64,000 nucleotides of DNA from Palsa-504 sp963834685 (GCA_963834685.1 CAWICW010000020.1:1-64000), one strand, 5' to 3'; counted from the stretch's first letter, positions 9,291-18,073 are shown. The notes: generated from the letters alone by a model not told the origin. Made by a program: numbers and translations.

Positions 9291-10458
9291 CTAACGCTCC
9301 CCACCCCGCAGGTGCTCCTCCGGTCCGTTCCGCCACTATCTTCTGCGCGTACCCGGACCGCTGATAAGCCGCCACCGGATCGGCCTCCAGCCCCGTTTCC
9401 TCGCGCAGTCCGGCCAGCAGCGGGCGCACGTCGGTGTCGTAGGCGTCCATCAGGGCGGCGTTCGCGGCCAGCACGTCCCCGGCCTGCTGAGCCTCGCCGA
9501 GCGTCTCCGCGTCGATGAGCAGGGCCTTGGCCGTGGCCTCCTGGACGTTCATCACCGAGCGGATCTGGGCCGGGATCTTGGGCTCGATGTTGTGGCACTG
9601 GTCGAGCATGAACGCGACCCCCTGGGCGGGGGCCAGCGCGCCGGCCTTGACCACCTCGTGCATGATGCGGAACAGCTGGAACGGGTCGGCTGCCCCGACC
9701 ATGAGGTCGTCGTCGGCGTAGAAGCGGCTGTTGAAGTCAAACCCGCCGAGGCGTCCCGCCCGCAGCAGCAGGGCCACGATGAACTCGATGTTCGTGCCCG
9801 GCGCGTGGTGGCCGGTATCGACCACGACCTGGGCCTTGGGGCCCAGGGCGGTGCAGTGCAGGAGGCTGGTGCCCCAGTCGGGCACGTCGGTGGTGTAGAA
9901 CGACGGCTCGAACAGCTTGTACTCCAGCAGCATCCGCTGGTCGGGGCCGAGCCGCTCGTAGACCGCCCGGAGCGCGTCGGCCAGCCGGTCCTGCCGAGCC
10001 GCGATGTCGTCCTGGCCGGGGTAGTTGGTGCCGTCGGCGAACCACAGCTTCAGGTCCCGCGACCCGGTCGTATCCATGACGTCCACGCACTCGAGCAGGT
10101 GGGCCACGGCTTTCTTGCGGATCCTCGGATCCGGGTTGCAGACGCTGCCCAGCCGGTAGTCGTCGTCCTGGAACACGTTCGCGTTCACGGTGCCGATCCG
10201 GATCCCGCGCTCCTGCGCGTACCCGGCCAGGGCCGCGTAGTCGTCGACCTTGTCCCAGGGAATGTGCACCGCCATGCTGGGGGCCACGCCGGTGAAGCGG
10301 TGGACCTGGGCCGCGTCGTCGGCTTTTTCCCAGGGCGTGCGGGGCACCCCGGGCTGGCCGAATACCTTGAACCGCGTCCCGGTATTCCCGAACGCCCAGG
10401 AAGGCAGCTCGATCTCGTGCTGCCGCAGGGCGGCCTTGACGGCGGCCAGGTCACGCAT
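9121..10458 (-). CDS. rhaI: L-rhamnose isomerase
   Basis: Xylose-isomerase-like TIM barrel enzyme of the Pseudomonas/rhizobial RhaI type. It converts L-rhamnose to L-rhamnulose and needs divalent metal. Recognisable segments are ELPSWAFGNTGTRFKVF near the N-terminus, LEYKLFEPSFYTTDVPDWG, QVVVDTGHHAPGTNIE and GGFDFNSRFYADDDL, which contain the metal-binding Glu, Asp and His residues. I prefer ATG 10458, with GGAG about 9 bases upstream, over GTG 10473. The frame as given runs to 9121, which is 170 bases into rhaD. A TAG sits one base out of frame at 9291-9293, right before the rhaD ATG. A one-base change would end the protein at PAGWGA, so the last ~57 codons are doubtful. Confidence 0.88.
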   Translation of the reverse strand: MRDLAAVKAALRQHEIELPSWAFGNTGTRFKVFGQPGVPRTPWEKADDAAQVHRFTGVAPSMAVHIPWDKVDDYAALAGYAQERGIRIGTVNANVFQDDDYRLGSVCNPDPRIRKKAVAHLLECVDVMDTTGSRDLKLWFADGTNYPGQDDIAARQDRLADALRAVYERLGPDQRMLLEYKLFEPSFYTTDVPDWGTSLLHCTALGPKAQVVVDTGHHAPGTNIEFIVALLLRAGRLGGFDFNSRFYADDDLMVGAADPFQLFRIMHEVVKAGALAPAQGVAFMLDQCHNIEPKIPAQIRSVMNVQEATAKALLIDAETLGEAQQAGDVLAANAALMDAYDTDVRPLLAGLREETGLEADPVAAYQRSGYAQKIVAERTGGAPAGWGALDERRQSRRGPDRAVEPARLGPAEHELRRGQHLGQGHRGRSGDRRGRRVAVGQGLGR

Positions 10459-10500
10459 TCCGTTCATCTCCACTTCAAGTTCACGTTCCTGCCCGGCTGG

Positions 10501-10821
10501 TCAGTCCAGATGGAAGATCTCGCTTATCCGCTGGAACCCCTGATCGGGCGGCCGGCCGTTCAGTTCGGCGAAGTAGGGCGCCATCTCCGCCTGCCATCGC
10601 TCATTTACTTCGGTCTGCGCCATCCGGTCGAGCGCGGCCTGGTAGTCGTCGGTCTCCAGATAGCCGACGAGCATCCCGTCGTCGGTCAGGAAGAGGCTGT
10701 AGTTACCCCACCCGGCCTCGCGCAGCGCAGCCAGCATCTCTGGCCATACCTTTTCATGCCGCTCCCGGTACTCCGCCAGCCGCTCCGCGCGGACCCGCCC
10801 CAGAAAGCAAACCCTCTCCAT
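10501..10821 (-). CDS. rhaM: L-rhamnose mutarotase
   Basis: A 106-residue RhaM/YiiL-type ferredoxin-like fold protein that interconverts alpha and beta anomers of L-rhamnose, which speeds entry into the isomerase. Conserved features are the early Tyr/His pair (LAEYRERHEKVWPEM), the GWGNYSLFL strand, the GYLETDDYQAAL segment and the ALDRMAQTEVNERWQ helix. Length matches the family. It lies between rhaI (43 bases downstream) and a strong hairpin that separates it from the transporter genes on the same strand. It is therefore probably the first gene of the catabolic part of the rhamnose locus, perhaps with read-through from upstream. Confidence 0.92.
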   Translation of the reverse strand: MERVCFLGRVRAERLAEYRERHEKVWPEMLAALREAGWGNYSLFLTDDGMLVGYLETDDYQAALDRMAQTEVNERWQAEMAPYFAELNGRPPDQGFQRISEIFHLD

Positions 10822-10850
10822 GCGCCCTGCCTCCGCGCCCCGGTTGCCGG

Positions 10851-10898
10851 GTCGATGGGCCGTTGTACCAGCTCTTACTGGTACAACGGCCCATCGAC
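10851..10898 (-). terminator. Perfect 21-bp stem-loop between rhaS and rhaM
   Basis: Arms 10851-10871 and 10878-10898 are exact complements with a 6-base loop (CTCTTA). There is no T-run on either side. It could be a factor-assisted terminator or an mRNA-stabilising hairpin that keeps the binding-protein transcript more abundant than downstream genes, a common arrangement after ABC binding-protein genes. Confidence 0.75.
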
Positions 10899-10913
10899 CT
10901 CATCCGGCCTGGG

Positions 10914-11984
10914 TCAGAAGTTGAATTGGTTGATATTTGAGGAGTTGAAGGTGAAGGGCGGACCGAGCAGGACGGTCTTGTCGGCGCCGATCGTGAACGT
11001 GCCCAGCTTGCCCGCGCTGAACGTCTGGCCCTGGGTGCCGTTGATCTTGCCCGACGCGAACTCGACCGCCGCGTAACCGGCCAGGTAACCGAGGTTGGCA
11101 GGGTTCCACAGCTCGAATTCCTTGATGGTCCCGTCGGCAACGTACTTCTTCAGCGAGTCAGGAGTGCCGAGCCCGGTCAGCAGGACCTTGCCGCGGTACT
11201 TGGCGGTGTCCAGGACCGCCGCCGCGGCGGCGATCCCGACCGTGGTCGGGGAGATGATGCCCTTCAGGTTCGGGTACTGCTCGAGCAGTCCCTGGGTCAC
11301 CTGGGTGGCCGTGGTCGGGTCGTCGTTGCCGTAGACGGTCGCGACGAGCTTCATCTTCGGGTACTTGGTCAGCTCCTGCTTCATGTAGCCGATCCAGGCG
11401 TTCTGGTTCGTGGCCGAGGCGGCGGCCGACACGATCGCGATGTCTCCGGTGTCGTTGAGTTCCGAGGCCAGCACGTCGACCTCGCTGGTACCGATTTGCG
11501 CGGTCGAGGCCTGGTTGATGAACATGTCCCGGCAGGTCGGCGCGTCCGAGTCGTAGGTGATGACCGTGATCCCGCGCTTCATCGCGGCGTTCAGCGTGGG
11601 GCACAGGGCCGTCGGGTCGGTGGCCGACACGATGAGCACGTTCGCGCCCTTGCTGATCGCCGCCTGGATGGCCGGGATCTGTGAGGCCGGCGTGGCCGCC
11701 GTGCCGCTCGTCTCCGTGCCGGTCTCGCCGAGCGCGTCCAGGGCGGCGATCGCGCCGCCGGACTTAGCGCTGTCAGCGGTGGTGAAGTAGTTGTTCCCGA
11801 GGTTCTTCGGGATGATGAAGACCTTCAGGCCCGTCTTCAGCCCGCCCGAAGCCGAGGAACTCGACGAGGCCGACGACGACGTTGACGACGACGTTGAACT
11901 CGAACTCGATGATGAGCACGCCGCGAGCAGGACCGACACCATGACCAGGCCGCTGGTCAGCCAGGCCGTCTGTCTCAGTTTCAT
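10914..11984 (-). CDS. rhaS: Rhamnose ABC transporter substrate-binding lipoprotein
   Basis: A 356-residue periplasmic-binding-protein-like (RbsB/RhaS class) lipoprotein anchored outside the membrane. Residues 1-22 form a signal peptide ending in lipobox LLAAC. A serine-rich linker follows (residues 23-46, almost all Ser/Thr), then the binding domain starting at VFIIPKNLGNNYF. Segments such as NVLIVSATDP, GITVITYDSDAP and FELWNPANLGYLAGYAA fit the sugar-binding fold. The ATG at 11984 has GAAAGGA upstream. It follows the two permease genes on the same strand and precedes the 21-bp hairpin. Rhamnose is inferred from the surrounding catabolic genes and from RhaS-like order T-P-Q-S. Confidence 0.88.
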   Translation of the reverse strand: MKLRQTAWLTSGLVMVSVLLAACSSSSSSSTSSSTSSSASSSSSASGGLKTGLKVFIIPKNLGNNYFTTADSAKSGGAIAALDALGETGTETSGTAATPASQIPAIQAAISKGANVLIVSATDPTALCPTLNAAMKRGITVITYDSDAPTCRDMFINQASTAQIGTSEVDVLASELNDTGDIAIVSAAASATNQNAWIGYMKQELTKYPKMKLVATVYGNDDPTTATQVTQGLLEQYPNLKGIISPTTVGIAAAAAVLDTAKYRGKVLLTGLGTPDSLKKYVADGTIKEFELWNPANLGYLAGYAAVEFASGKINGTQGQTFSAGKLGTFTIGADKTVLLGPPFTFNSSNINQFNF

Positions 11985-12071
11985 ATCTGAATCCTTTCAA
12001 TGCGATCGATGAGCGAAACCTGCGTGTGCGGCGCGGCGCCGGAGCCGGTAACGCCAGCGTCAGCCGTCTGG

Positions 12072-13142
12072 TTACGGCGGAGTACTCGCCGTCGGAGGGA
12101 TCTGCGATGCGTCGGCGCCCGGGTGGCCAGGCCGCCCGGGTAGCCACTTCTGGAGCCGGCCCGACAAGGCCGCCGCATTCTGGCCGAAGACGGACAGGAG
12201 CAGCAGCGCGCCGGTGACGATCCCGGCCGCTTCCTGGTTGAAGTTCGTGAGCAGCAGCGCGTTCTGCAGGCCCGCGAAGGCGAGCACCGCGAGGACGACG
12301 CCGACGATCGAGCCCTTGCCGCCGAAGATCGACACCCCCGCGAGCAGGACGATCGCGATCACGTCGAGTTCCAGGCCCAGCCCGTTGTTCTGCACGGCGG
12401 TGTCGAGGCGGAACGTCCACAGCACGCCGGCCAGGGCGCAGGTCAGCCCGGACACCATGAACAGGATGGTCTTGTTCCGCTTGACCCTGAGGCCGGCGAA
12501 CCGGGCCGCCTCGACGCTGGCGCCCATGGCGTACAGGGACCGGCCGAACGGCGTGGCGTGCAGCACCACGCCGAAGATCACGGCCAGCACGATGAACAGG
12601 GCGGCGGAGTAGGTGAGGGCGTTCCCGGTGAACGGCACCGCGTTGACGCCGAGGTTGGTGTAGGTGGTCGGGAAGTTGGCCACCGTGTTCGGACCGAGCA
12701 GGATCGTCGCGATCCCGCGGTACAGCGCCAGCGTGCCGATGGTGACCGCCAGCGAGGGCAGCCCGAGGCGGGTGACGAGCAGGCCGTTGAACGCGCCCGC
12801 GGCCAGTCCCACCACCGCGATCAGGGTGAAGATGCCGATCATCGGCCAGTGATCGGCCCACAGCACGCCGAGCAGGGCGCTGGACATGCCGAGGATGGAC
12901 GCGACGGACAGGTCGATCTCCCCGCTGATGATGATCAGCGTCATCGGCAGCGTCATGATCGCGATCTCGCCGTTGGACAGGCCCAGGTTGAACAGGTTGT
13001 TGCTGGTCAGGAACTGAGGCGAGACCGACACGCCGACGATGCCGATGATCACCACCACCAGCGCGAGGCCCGTTTCCCACCGCAGGGCCGGACGTAGCTT
13101 CTCACTCACGGTGGCGCGGCCGCGCCCCTCCGGCTCACTCAC
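12072..13142 (-). CDS. rhaQ: Rhamnose ABC transporter permease (second subunit)
   Basis: A 356-residue BPD_transp_2 (RbsC-type) integral membrane protein with about 9-10 hydrophobic segments. Family motifs include IIISGEIDLSVASILG after the third helix, LVTRLGLPSLAVTIGTLALYRG and the cytoplasmic loop AARFAGLRVKRNK, followed by VLLAGVSIFGGKGS. I choose GTG 13142, because GAGAGGAGG lies 6 bases upstream and the GTGA overlaps the stop of the other permease. The upstream in-frame extension to 13436 is antisense shadow. It pairs with RhaP to form the membrane channel and is energised by RhaT. The C-terminal ~30 residues are low-complexity and variable. Confidence 0.88.
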   Translation of the reverse strand: MSEPEGRGRATVSEKLRPALRWETGLALVVVIIGIVGVSVSPQFLTSNNLFNLGLSNGEIAIMTLPMTLIIISGEIDLSVASILGMSSALLGVLWADHWPMIGIFTLIAVVGLAAGAFNGLLVTRLGLPSLAVTIGTLALYRGIATILLGPNTVANFPTTYTNLGVNAVPFTGNALTYSAALFIVLAVIFGVVLHATPFGRSLYAMGASVEAARFAGLRVKRNKTILFMVSGLTCALAGVLWTFRLDTAVQNNGLGLELDVIAIVLLAGVSIFGGKGSIVGVVLAVLAFAGLQNALLLTNFNQEAAGIVTGALLLLSVFGQNAAALSGRLQKWLPGRPGHPGADASQIPPTASTPP

Positions 13143-14185
13143 CGCGGGCCTCCTCTCAGTCGCAGCGAAGCGGCGAGCCGGACGGCGATGAACCGGTCCA
13201 CGGTGATGGCCAGGAGGAGCAGGAAACCCCAGATGGCCTGGTCCCAGAACGGCGAGATGCCCAGGACGTAGAGCGCGGAGCTGATCGTGTTGAGCAGCAG
13301 CGCGCCGAGCGCCGCGCCCACCGCGCTGCCGCTGCCGCCGAAGATCGCGACGCCGCCGACCACCACCGCGGATATCACCTGGAGCTCGTAGCCGGTTCCC
13401 GCGGTGGAGTCGACGGTGCCGTATTGCGCGGCCCACAGCACGCCCGCCACCCCGGCGATCGCGCCGCTCACCGCGAACGCCACGAAGACGCGCCGGCCCA
13501 CCGGGATCCCGGCCAGCCGCGCCGCATCCGGATTGGACCCGATCGCGTACAGCTCGCGGCCGGACCGGAACGACCGCAGGTAGTAGGCGCCGATCCCGAT
13601 CACCACCGCGACGGCGATGGCCAGGTCGGGGATGCCGATCACGGTGGCCTTCGGGATGTTGAGGAACGCGCTGGGCAGTGAGCTGGCCACGACTTCCTTG
13701 CCGCCGACGATCAAGATGTCGACGCCGCGGAAGATGTACAAGGTGGCCAGGGTCACGACCAGGCTCGGCACCCGCCCGGCCGACACCATGATCCCGTTGA
13801 GCAGGCCGCAGACCAGGCCGATGCCGAGACCGGCCAGGAACACCACGACGATGGGGATGCCGTGGTGCTGGCCGAACAAGTTGGCCGACAGGTAGGCGGA
13901 GAGCCCGAGCACGGAGCCGACCGACAGGTCGTAGTTCCGGCTGATGACGACCATCGTCTCGCCCAGCGCGAGCAGGGCGAACACCGTGGTGTTGATCAGT
14001 ATGAACTGGATGTTCGTGGTGTCGAGGAACCGGGGCTGGACCGACGCCGTGACGGCCACGAACAGGACCAGGACGACGATGATGCCCGATTCCCTGATCC
14101 GGAAGGCGCGCTCGGTCAGCCTGCGCGCGCTCGCGCCGGCCGCGGCCGGCGGCCGCTCGCTCCGCGAGACCAAGGTGGTGTTCAA
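13139..14185 (-). CDS. rhaP: Rhamnose ABC transporter permease (first subunit)
   Basis: A 348-residue RbsC/RhaP-type permease with around ten membrane segments after a ~30-residue cytoplasmic tail. The characteristic stretch VVISRNYDLSVGSVLGLSA matches the conserved DLSVG region. The ATPase-contact loop is AARLAGIPVGRR, then VVVGGVAIFGGSGS. It starts with TTG whose last two bases are shared with the stop of rhaT (TTGA) and it ends by overlapping the GTG of rhaQ, so rhaT-rhaP-rhaQ are translationally coupled. Together the two permeases carry rhamnose across the cytoplasmic membrane. Confidence 0.88.
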   Translation of the reverse strand: MNTTLVSRSERPPAAAGASARRLTERAFRIRESGIIVVLVLFVAVTASVQPRFLDTTNIQFILINTTVFALLALGETMVVISRNYDLSVGSVLGLSAYLSANLFGQHHGIPIVVVFLAGLGIGLVCGLLNGIMVSAGRVPSLVVTLATLYIFRGVDILIVGGKEVVASSLPSAFLNIPKATVIGIPDLAIAVAVVIGIGAYYLRSFRSGRELYAIGSNPDAARLAGIPVGRRVFVAFAVSGAIAGVAGVLWAAQYGTVDSTAGTGYELQVISAVVVGGVAIFGGSGSAVGAALGALLLNTISSALYVLGISPFWDQAIWGFLLLLAITVDRFIAVRLAASLRLRGGPR

Positions 14186-15807
14186 TTACTGGCCCCCCTC
14201 GCGGGCGCTTCGCTGGCTTCGGGGGGCGGGGGCGGGGCCTGGCCGGTGGCGGCGGAGAGGATCTCCTCCTCCGAGGCGCCCGCGTGCGCGAACTCGGCCA
14301 TCAGCCGTCCCTCGCGCATGACCAGGATGCGGTCGCTGACCCGGAGCACCTCCGGCAGCTCGGAGGAGATCATCAAGATGCCCACCCCGTCCCGGGCGAG
14401 CTGCAGGAGCAGGTGATGGACCTCGGCCTTGGTGGCCACGTCGATGCCTCGAGTGGGTTCGTCCACGATCAGCACCGCGGGGTGGCGGCCGAGCCACTTG
14501 GCCAGCACGACCTTCTGCTGGTTGCCGCCGGACAGCATCGACACCGGATCCTTGAGCCGGCCGTACTTGATCGTCAGCCGGGCCGCCCAGTCGCTGGCCA
14601 GGGTGCGCTCGGCCGCCGCCCGGATGATCCCCCCGTGCTGCAGGCGCTGCAGCGAGGCGAGCGCGATGTTCTGCTGCACGGACATGTCCATGACCAGGCC
14701 CTGCTGGCGGCGGTCCTCCGGCACGAAGCCCACCCCGGCCGCCATGGCCCCGGTCGGAGAGCCGCGGCGCAGGCCCTGCCCGCGGACCGCCACCGAGCCC
14801 GCGTCGTACCGGTCGATGCCGAAGATCGCGCGGGCCACCTCGCTACGCCCGGAGCCGACCAGTCCGGCCAGCGCGACGATCTCGCCGGCCCGGACGGTGA
14901 AGGAGATATCGGTGAACACGCCCTCGCGGGTCAGCCGCTCCACGCTCAGCAGCGGTTCACCGGGCGTGCCGTGTGCTTCGTCCGGCCGTTCGGCGAGCTC
15001 ACGGCCGACCATGGCCCGGACCAGGTCACCCGCGACCAGGCCGTCGAGCCGCTGGGTGAGCACGTGCCGGCCGTCGCGCATCACCGTGACCCGCTGGCAC
15101 AGCTCGAAGACCTCCTCGAGCCGGTGGGAGATGAACAGGACCGCGGTCCCCGACGCGCTCAGCGCCCGCACCACGTCGAACAGCCGGTCCACCTCGGCGG
15201 CCGAGAGCGCGGCCGTGGGCTCGTCCATCACGATGACCCGGGCCTCCAGCGAGATGGCCTTGCCGATCTCGACCACCTGCTGGTCCGCGATGGACAGCCC
15301 GCGCGCGATCCGCGCCGGGTCGAGCTGGACCCCGAGCCGGGCGAAGATCGCCGCCGCCTCGGTACGCATCGCCCGCCGGTCGATCCGCCGCCCGCCCCGC
15401 AGCGGCTGACGCCCGATGAACATGTTCTCCGCCACGGTCAGGTCCGGGAACAGCGCTGGCTCCTGGTAGATGACCGCGATCCCCGCCGCCCGCGCCATCG
15501 CCGGGCCGTGCAGCGTGGCCTCGTGCCCGTCGACCAGCAGCGCGCCGGCGTCCGGCTGGTACACCCCGGCCAGGATCTTCACCAGGGTCGACTTGCCCGC
15601 GCCGTTCTCCCCGACTAGGGCGTGTACCTCCCCGGGGTACAGCTCGATCGATCCGTCCAGCAGCGCGTGCAAGGCGCCGAAGGACTTCGCGGCGTGGCTC
15701 AGCGCCAGTACCGGCCCGGAAGCTCCGGTCTCCTGCTGCCCGGAGCCGGAAAGCTGCCCGGAGCCGGAAAGCTGCCCGGAGCCGGTCTCCCGCTCGCCGT
15801 TCTCCAC
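14182..15807 (-). CDS. rhaT: Rhamnose ABC transporter ATP-binding protein (two ABC domains)
   Basis: A 541-residue RbsA/MglA-class ATPase with two fused nucleotide-binding domains. Domain 1 (residues ~28-260) has Walker A GENGAGKSTL, a signature LSIADQQ and Walker B VIVMDEP. Domain 2 (~275-510) has a degenerate Walker A (GLVGSGRSEVA), signature LSGGNQQK and Walker B LIVDEP. This asymmetry is normal for carbohydrate importers of this class. The N-terminal ~25 residues are a repeated Ser-Gly-Gln-Leu stretch coded by an 18-bp tandem repeat. GTG start at 15807. It heads the minus-strand rha operon and faces the LacI-type regulator across a 328-base intergenic region. Confidence 0.9.
   Translation of the reverse strand: MENGERETGSGQLSGSGQLSGSGQQETGASGPVLALSHAAKSFGALHALLDGSIELYPGEVHALVGENGAGKSTLVKILAGVYQPDAGALLVDGHEATLHGPAMARAAGIAVIYQEPALFPDLTVAENMFIGRQPLRGGRRIDRRAMRTEAAAIFARLGVQLDPARIARGLSIADQQVVEIGKAISLEARVIVMDEPTAALSAAEVDRLFDVVRALSASGTAVLFISHRLEEVFELCQRVTVMRDGRHVLTQRLDGLVAGDLVRAMVGRELAERPDEAHGTPGEPLLSVERLTREGVFTDISFTVRAGEIVALAGLVGSGRSEVARAIFGIDRYDAGSVAVRGQGLRRGSPTGAMAAGVGFVPEDRRQQGLVMDMSVQQNIALASLQRLQHGGIIRAAAERTLASDWAARLTIKYGRLKDPVSMLSGGNQQKVVLAKWLGRHPAVLIVDEPTRGIDVATKAEVHHLLLQLARDGVGILMISSELPEVLRVSDRILVMREGRLMAEFAHAGASEEEILSAATGQAPPPPPEASEAPARGASN
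15736..15786. repeat. 18-bp tandem repeat in the rhaT 5' end
   Basis: Two perfect copies of an 18-base unit (15736-15753, 15754-15771) and a 15-base partial copy. They code for repeated SGSGQL-like residues at the extreme N-terminus of RhaT, outside the ABC domain, so copy number changes would be tolerated. Confidence 0.8.
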
Positions 15808-15865
15808 CCTCAGCCTCCGTTCTCAGAGACCTCTCGCGTCCCGGGCATCACTCTGCTGCGCAAGA

Positions 15866-15886
15866 TTCCATTAATGGAACGTTTCA
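15866..15886. promoter_or_regulatory. Palindromic LacI-type operator upstream of the rha operon
   Basis: Two overlapping palindromes are seen: TTCCATTAATGGAA (15866-15879, perfect) and TGGAACGTTTCA (15875-15886, one mismatch, with the central CG usual for LacI/GalR operators). They lie 59 bases upstream of rhaT in the 328-base gap between rhaT and the divergent regulator gene. The site is well placed for control by the adjacent LacI-type protein. The rest of the gap (15890-16135) shows no gene with support; a frame is open there, but it lacks homology and a ribosome site. Confidence 0.6.
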
Positions 15887-16135
15887 ATTAGTCTTGTAGT
15901 GTCGTCTCGGGCTGAATGCATGTCAATGCCCCCGCTCCGCCTCGCCACTCAATCGTTATCAGGGCCAAGCGCCGGGCAGTGCCCGGAATGCCTGCCACCC
16001 GCCCACCGCGACGAGCTTGGAACAGGGCACGAACTTCCTGGCCCGGGCGATCAGGCGTATCAGGTGCGGGCGTCTACGATGGAACGCCGAGGGCGTGTTG
16101 AGCTGGGACACCAGCGCCGAGGGTCCGGAGGGCTG

Positions 16136-17188
16136 ATGGCTGCGGGCATGAAGGACGTGGCGAGCCTGGCCGGGGTTGCGGTCGGCACCGTGTCGAACGT
16201 GCTGAACCATCCGGACCTGGTGCGCCCGCTGACCCGCGCTCGCGTCGAGGCCGCGATGGAGGAGCTCGGGTTCATCCCGAACGGCTCCGCGCGCCAGCTC
16301 CGCGCCGGCCGGAGCCGCTGCCTAGGCCTGGTCGTGCTGGACGTGACGAACCCGTTCTTCACCGAGGTGGCCCGCGGCGTCGAAGATTACGCGCAGGCTG
16401 CGGGCTACGCCGTGATCTTGTGCAACTCGGACGAGGCGCATGACAAGGAGCGCCGGTACCTGCGGGTGCTCGAAGAGCAGCGGGTGCGCGGCATCCTCAT
16501 CACCCCGGTGCACGGCCGCTCACCCGAGCTGCGGCGGATCCGCGACCGCGGCACTCCGGTGGTGCTGCTCGACCGGCCGGGTTCGCACGCTCAGTGCTCG
16601 GTCGCCGTCGATGACCGGCGCGGCGGCGAGATCGCGGTCACCTACCTGCTCGGCCTCGGGCACCGGAGCATCGCCCTGGTCAACGGCCCGACCGCGATCC
16701 GGCAGTGCGCCGACCGCCGCTGGGGCGCCTACCGGGCGGTGGAGCAGGCCGGGCTCGACCCGGCCGCGGTCCTGACCCAGGTCACCGTCCCGGCCATGAA
16801 CCCGCGTGGCGGTGCCGCCGCCGCCGACGACCTGCTCCGCGACGCACGCACCAAGCCGACCGCCGTGTTCTGCGCCAACGACATGTTGGCGCTTGGCCTG
16901 CTGCGCGGGCTGAGCCAGGCGGGCGTGAGCGTGCCGGGAGATCTCGCGGTCGTCGGCTACGACGACATCGAGTTCGCCGCGGATGCTGCCGTTCCGCTCA
17001 CCTCGGTCCGCCAGCCCAAGTACCAGCTCGGACGCGCGGCGGCCGAGCTCCTGCTCGACGAGGCCGACCGCCCGGCCGAGCACGAGCACCGCCGTATCGT
17101 CTTCACGCCCGAGCTCGTGGTTCGGGCCAGCAGCGGCTCGGGCCTCACGATCACCGGGGGCGCCGCGGGTCTCGCAGCAGGAACGTAA
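16136..17188 (+). CDS. LacI-family transcriptional regulator (rhamnose locus)
   Basis: A 350-residue repressor. The N-terminal LacI HTH is residues ~4-50 (MKDVASLAGVAVGTVSNVLN and the hinge RQLRAGRSR), followed by a periplasmic-binding-protein-like effector domain (LGLVVLDVTNPFFTEVARG to GDLAVVGYDDIEFAA). I start at ATG 16136, which has CGGAGGG 7 bases upstream; a longer frame back to 15899 has no homology. It is divergent from rhaT and lies beside a palindromic operator, so it most likely represses the rha genes until rhamnose or a derivative binds. Many rha loci use AraC- or DeoR-type regulators, but LacI-type control is known in actinomycetes. Confidence 0.88.
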   Translation: MAAGMKDVASLAGVAVGTVSNVLNHPDLVRPLTRARVEAAMEELGFIPNGSARQLRAGRSRCLGLVVLDVTNPFFTEVARGVEDYAQAAGYAVILCNSDEAHDKERRYLRVLEEQRVRGILITPVHGRSPELRRIRDRGTPVVLLDRPGSHAQCSVAVDDRRGGEIAVTYLLGLGHRSIALVNGPTAIRQCADRRWGAYRAVEQAGLDPAAVLTQVTVPAMNPRGGAAAADDLLRDARTKPTAVFCANDMLALGLLRGLSQAGVSVPGDLAVVGYDDIEFAADAAVPLTSVRQPKYQLGRAAAELLLDEADRPAEHEHRRIVFTPELVVRASSGSGLTITGGAAGLAAGT

Positions 17189-17241
17189 GGGCGCATCACC
17201 GGGACACGCCGGACACTGACGTCACGCATACGGGGCTGAGG

Positions 17242-18063
17242 CTACGTCCGCGTGGTCCGCAGGACGGCCGTGACCAGCGGGAAGACGAACTCGCCCGCGC
17301 CGGTCTCGGGGCGGGCGTGCAGGAAGTCGCGTACCTCGGCCAGCAGCCGGGCCCGTCCGGGCTCCTCCATGACCAGCAAATTCGAGTGCGTCGCGATGGT
17401 GGCCAGCAGGGAGTCCGCGGTTCGCCGCTGCCCGTTCTCGAACTCCGCGACGTCGGGCGGCTCGAACCAACCGGACCCCGCCGCGGCCAGCCGCTCCAGG
17501 CGGGCCTGCGCTGCCGTGTCCCGCCACCGCAGCAGGGTGACGTTCGACTTGCCCTTGCTGATCTGGGCCAGCGTCGCGACCCAGCCGACCCGGTCGTCAT
17601 CGACGTTCCACAGCGCGGCGAGCACGCCGCCCCGGGTGAGTACCCGGGCGATCTCCGGTATGGCCCGGTCCAGGTCGAACCAGTGCATGGCCTGGCCGAC
17701 CAGGACGGCGTCCACGCTCGCGTCGGGTAGCGGGATGTTCTCCGCGGTGCCGGTCAGCGCGCTCAGGGTCGGCACCGATCCGAGTTCGCGCCGAAGCTCG
17801 GCGAGCATGGCCGGATCGGGCTCCACGGCCGTGACCTCGGCGGCGAGGCGGACGAGGGTCGCGGTCAGCTTGCCGGTTCCGGCCGCCAGGTCGAGTATCC
17901 GCAGCGGTTCGCGATCCCGGACCGGCGAAAGGGCCCAGCGGACGGCGGCCTCGGCATATCCGGGCCGGTGCTCCGCGTAGGCGGCCGCGACGGTGCCGAA
18001 CGACGAAGCCTGCCGCACGATGGAATCCAGTTCGGCCTGGTTCTCTTCCTCGGTCAGCTCCAC
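17242..18063 (-). CDS. Class I SAM-dependent methyltransferase
   Basis: A 273-residue Methyltransf_11-type protein. After a helical N-terminus (SSFGTVAAAYAEHRPGY, typical of the UbiE/BioC-like subgroup), motif I is ILDLAAGTGKL (~residues 55-65). It is followed by VTAVEPDPAMLAELR and the GTAENIPLPDASVDAVLVGQAMHW segment. The acceptor is unknown. It is convergent with the rha regulator and lies 12 bases downstream of the HxlR regulator gene on the same strand, so the two may be one transcript and the methyltransferase may respond to the same signal. Confidence 0.83.
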   Translation of the reverse strand: MELTEEENQAELDSIVRQASSFGTVAAAYAEHRPGYAEAAVRWALSPVRDREPLRILDLAAGTGKLTATLVRLAAEVTAVEPDPAMLAELRRELGSVPTLSALTGTAENIPLPDASVDAVLVGQAMHWFDLDRAIPEIARVLTRGGVLAALWNVDDDRVGWVATLAQISKGKSNVTLLRWRDTAAQARLERLAAAGSGWFEPPDVAEFENGQRRTADSLLATIATHSNLLVMEEPGRARLLAEVRDFLHARPETGAGEFVFPLVTAVLRTTRT

Positions 18064-18073
18064 TCCGCCCAGT

